Source: an uncultured Actinomycetes bacterium
Lineage (GTDB): Bacteria > Actinomycetota > Thermoleophilia > Gaiellales > F1-60-MAGs149
DNA length: 6,464 nt
Assembly: GCA_903873565.1 (NCBI GenBank)
Contig: CAIQOY010000209.1
Coordinates: 1 to 6,464, forward strand
Direction of reading: 5' to 3'
How positions within the stretch are numbered: the stretch's first letter is position 1; every line of letters begins with the position of its first letter. Under the pieces are notes generated by a model, which was given only the letters and a program-made list of their open reading frames with translations, was not told the DNA's origin and did no database searches. Shown piece by piece: positions 5,252 to 6,464 of the stretch. A program made the position numbers and the translations under genes.

Positions 5252-6464
5252 GTGCGCTCCCTCGCCGTCCTCGTCGCGATCGCCGCCTGCGCGCTGGTGG
5301 CCGCGGGCTGCGGCAACCTCGTCGCCGCCGGCCAGAACCTGACCTGCGTGGTCCTGCCCGACGGCGCCCCCGACTGCTTCGGCAACAACGCGGACGGCCA
5401 GGCCGGCCACAGCGCCGGCACGTCGCCGGCGGCGCCGGGCGCGGTCCAGCTGCCGAAGGGCTACGGCGTGGCGGACATCGACGCCGGCATGGGCGACCCC
5501 GACGGCGACGCGACGGTCTGCGCCGCGACGGCGAAGACGGGCGGCACGAACGTCGTGCGCTGCTGGGGCGACGACGACCACGGCCAGCTCGGCCGCGGCA
5601 CGGCCGGCGCGCCGAGCGCGAAGCCCGTGGCGGTCGACCTCGGCGGCGGCAGCTCCGACACGGTCGGGGTGGGGGCCTTCTCGGCCTGCGCGCTGACGGA
5701 CGCCGTCTACTGCTGGGGCGACAACACCCACGGCCAGCTCGGCGCCGCGACGCCGGGGATCAAGGGCCCGGCGCCCGTGCCGGGCACCTCCAAGTACCGC
5801 TCGTCCGACGGGCAGGATTCGACGCCCGTCATGCTCGCGGTCGGCGAGCTGCACGTCTGCGCGGGCATCGCCTCGTCGATCACCTGCTGGGGGCAGGGCA
5901 CGTCGGGCCAGCTCGGCAACGGCGCGAGCGCGGACTCCGCGACCCCCGTCAAGCTGCGCCTGCCCGCGAAGGGCGACACGGTCGGGGTGATCAGCGCCGG
6001 CGGGGGCTTCACCTGCGCGACGATCTCCCCCGCGGACCTCGGCGGCGACGCGGTCTGGTGCTGGGGCGCCAACGAGTCGGGCCAGCTCGGCAACGGCACG
6101 ACGGCGGCGAGCAACGTGCCGGTGCGGGTCGCGCTCCCCGAGGGCACCGACCCCAACCACCTCTCGGTGGGCCACGCGCACGCCTGCACGGTCGACAGCG
6201 CGGGCGCGGTCTGGTGCTGGGGCGCGAACGGCCAGGGCCAGCTCGGCAACGGCACGACCGCCGCCTCGGCGACGCCCGTGCGCGTCCCCGGCGTGAAGGC
6301 GACCCTCGTCGCCGCCGGCGCCGACCACACCTGCGCCGCCACCACGCAGGGGCGCCTGCGCTGCTGGGGCGGCAACGCGCTGGGGCAGCTCGGGGTCGCG
6401 GCCGGCGGGCCGCAGGTCGCCCCCGTCGCGGTCCCGGGCATCGAGGGCCTGCGCGCGCCGCTCA
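5252..6464 (+). CDS. Secreted RCC1-repeat protein, probable lipoprotein (3' end outside window)
   Basis: A frame of 404 codons from GTG 5252 stays open to the window edge. The N-terminus is a signal peptide: an Arg, then a hydrophobic stretch to LVAAGC with C20. This is a plausible though imperfect lipobox, since Ala rather than Leu is at -3. The rest is a chain of RCC1-type blades with the pattern C...CWGxNxxGQLGxGT. The CWG cysteines are at residues 104, 154, 212, 270, 322 and 371, and a degenerate first copy (DCFGNNADGQAG) has C42. RCC1 repeats fold as a beta propeller, often of seven blades; seven are visible, so the end may be close. Each blade has a second cysteine 7 to 14 residues before the CWG one, suggesting disulfides outside the membrane. 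Binding partner and function are unknown; it need not be linked to the upstream pathway. Confidence 0.85.
   Translation, partial: MRSLAVLVAIAACALVAAGCGNLVAAGQNLTCVVLPDGAPDCFGNNADGQAGHSAGTSPAAPGAVQLPKGYGVADIDAGMGDPDGDATVCAATAKTGGTNVVRCWGDDDHGQLGRGTAGAPSAKPVAVDLGGGSSDTVGVGAFSACALTDAVYCWGDNTHGQLGAATPGIKGPAPVPGTSKYRSSDGQDSTPVMLAVGELHVCAGIASSITCWGQGTSGQLGNGASADSATPVKLRLPAKGDTVGVISAGGGFTCATISPADLGGDAVWCWGANESGQLGNGTTAASNVPVRVALPEGTDPNHLSVGHAHACTVDSAGAVWCWGANGQGQLGNGTTAASATPVRVPGVKATLVAAGADHTCAATTQGRLRCWGGNALGQLGVAAGGPQVAPVAVPGIEGLRAPL
5345..6394 (+). repeat. Seven tandem RCC1-type repeats encoded within the lipoprotein gene
   Basis: Cysteine codons of the CWG (or CFG) motif start at 5375, 5561, 5711, 5885, 6059, 6215 and 6362, giving periods of 62, 50, 58, 58, 52 and 49 codons. 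The first copy is degenerate. Blades five and six are the most alike: both contain VWCWGAN and GQLGNGTTAA. The similarity extends to DNA, with CTCGGCAACGGCACGAC shared exactly. Confidence 0.85.

Noticed and set aside
5210..6328. Long minus-strand open frame opposite the RCC1 gene
   Set aside because: The repeating Ala/Arg/Val composition mirrors the RCC1 repeats read backwards. The + strand has the signal peptide, lipobox and CWG...GQLG repeats.

Overview
This is a very GC-rich stretch of chromosome, densely packed with genes. Third codon positions are almost all G or C, and gaps between genes are mostly 20 to 55 bases. The adjacent trio pgeF-yggS-sepF is a gene order of Actinomycetota (and some other Gram-positives). 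The protein style and the TAnnnT boxes just upstream of start codons fit a high-GC actinobacterium, possibly a Thermoleophilia/Solirubrobacterales-type lineage. That lineage guess is inference, not proof. I see no tRNA, rRNA, CRISPR array, insertion sequence or other mobile element.

Left part (1-973): the 3' end of a probable CCA-adding tRNA nucleotidyltransferase runs on the + strand. It meets a leftward pair: a site-2-type intramembrane metalloprotease (M50), followed by a possible 31-residue single-span membrane peptide. The two converging stop codons overlap in one CTAG. The protease promoter is back to back with the promoter of pgeF, and only 39 bases separate the two start codons.

Middle part (1010-3076): pgeF (YfiH/laccase-domain peptidoglycan editing factor), yggS (PLP-binding homeostasis protein, overlapping pgeF by ATGA) and sepF (FtsZ membrane anchor). 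In many actinobacteria these three sit between ftsZ and yggT/divIVA. Here the upstream neighbour is the divergent protease and the downstream neighbour is a nitrogen-metabolism pair, so the trio appears as an island away from the division cluster.

Right part (3132-6464): a glutamine-synthetase-family ligase of the PuuA/GlnA3 type, then a class I amidotransferase-fold hydrolase of the PuuD type. Together they suggest attachment and later removal of gamma-glutamyl groups on an amine (polyamine or similar). Last is a secreted, probably lipid-anchored RCC1-repeat protein that runs off the window end. It shows seven recognisable repeats, each with a pair of cysteines.

The most distinctive regulatory signal is a TA(C/G)nnT hexamer placed 6 or 7 bases before the start codon of five genes, none of which has a ribosome binding site. 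This is the arrangement expected for leaderless mRNAs. The glutamine-synthetase-like gene is the exception: it has a strong ribosome binding site, and its -10 hexamer lies in the loop of a perfect 8-base inverted repeat, so it is the best candidate here for specific repression. I found no convincing wholly new system; the candidates worth checking are the promoter architecture, the palindrome and the small membrane ORF.
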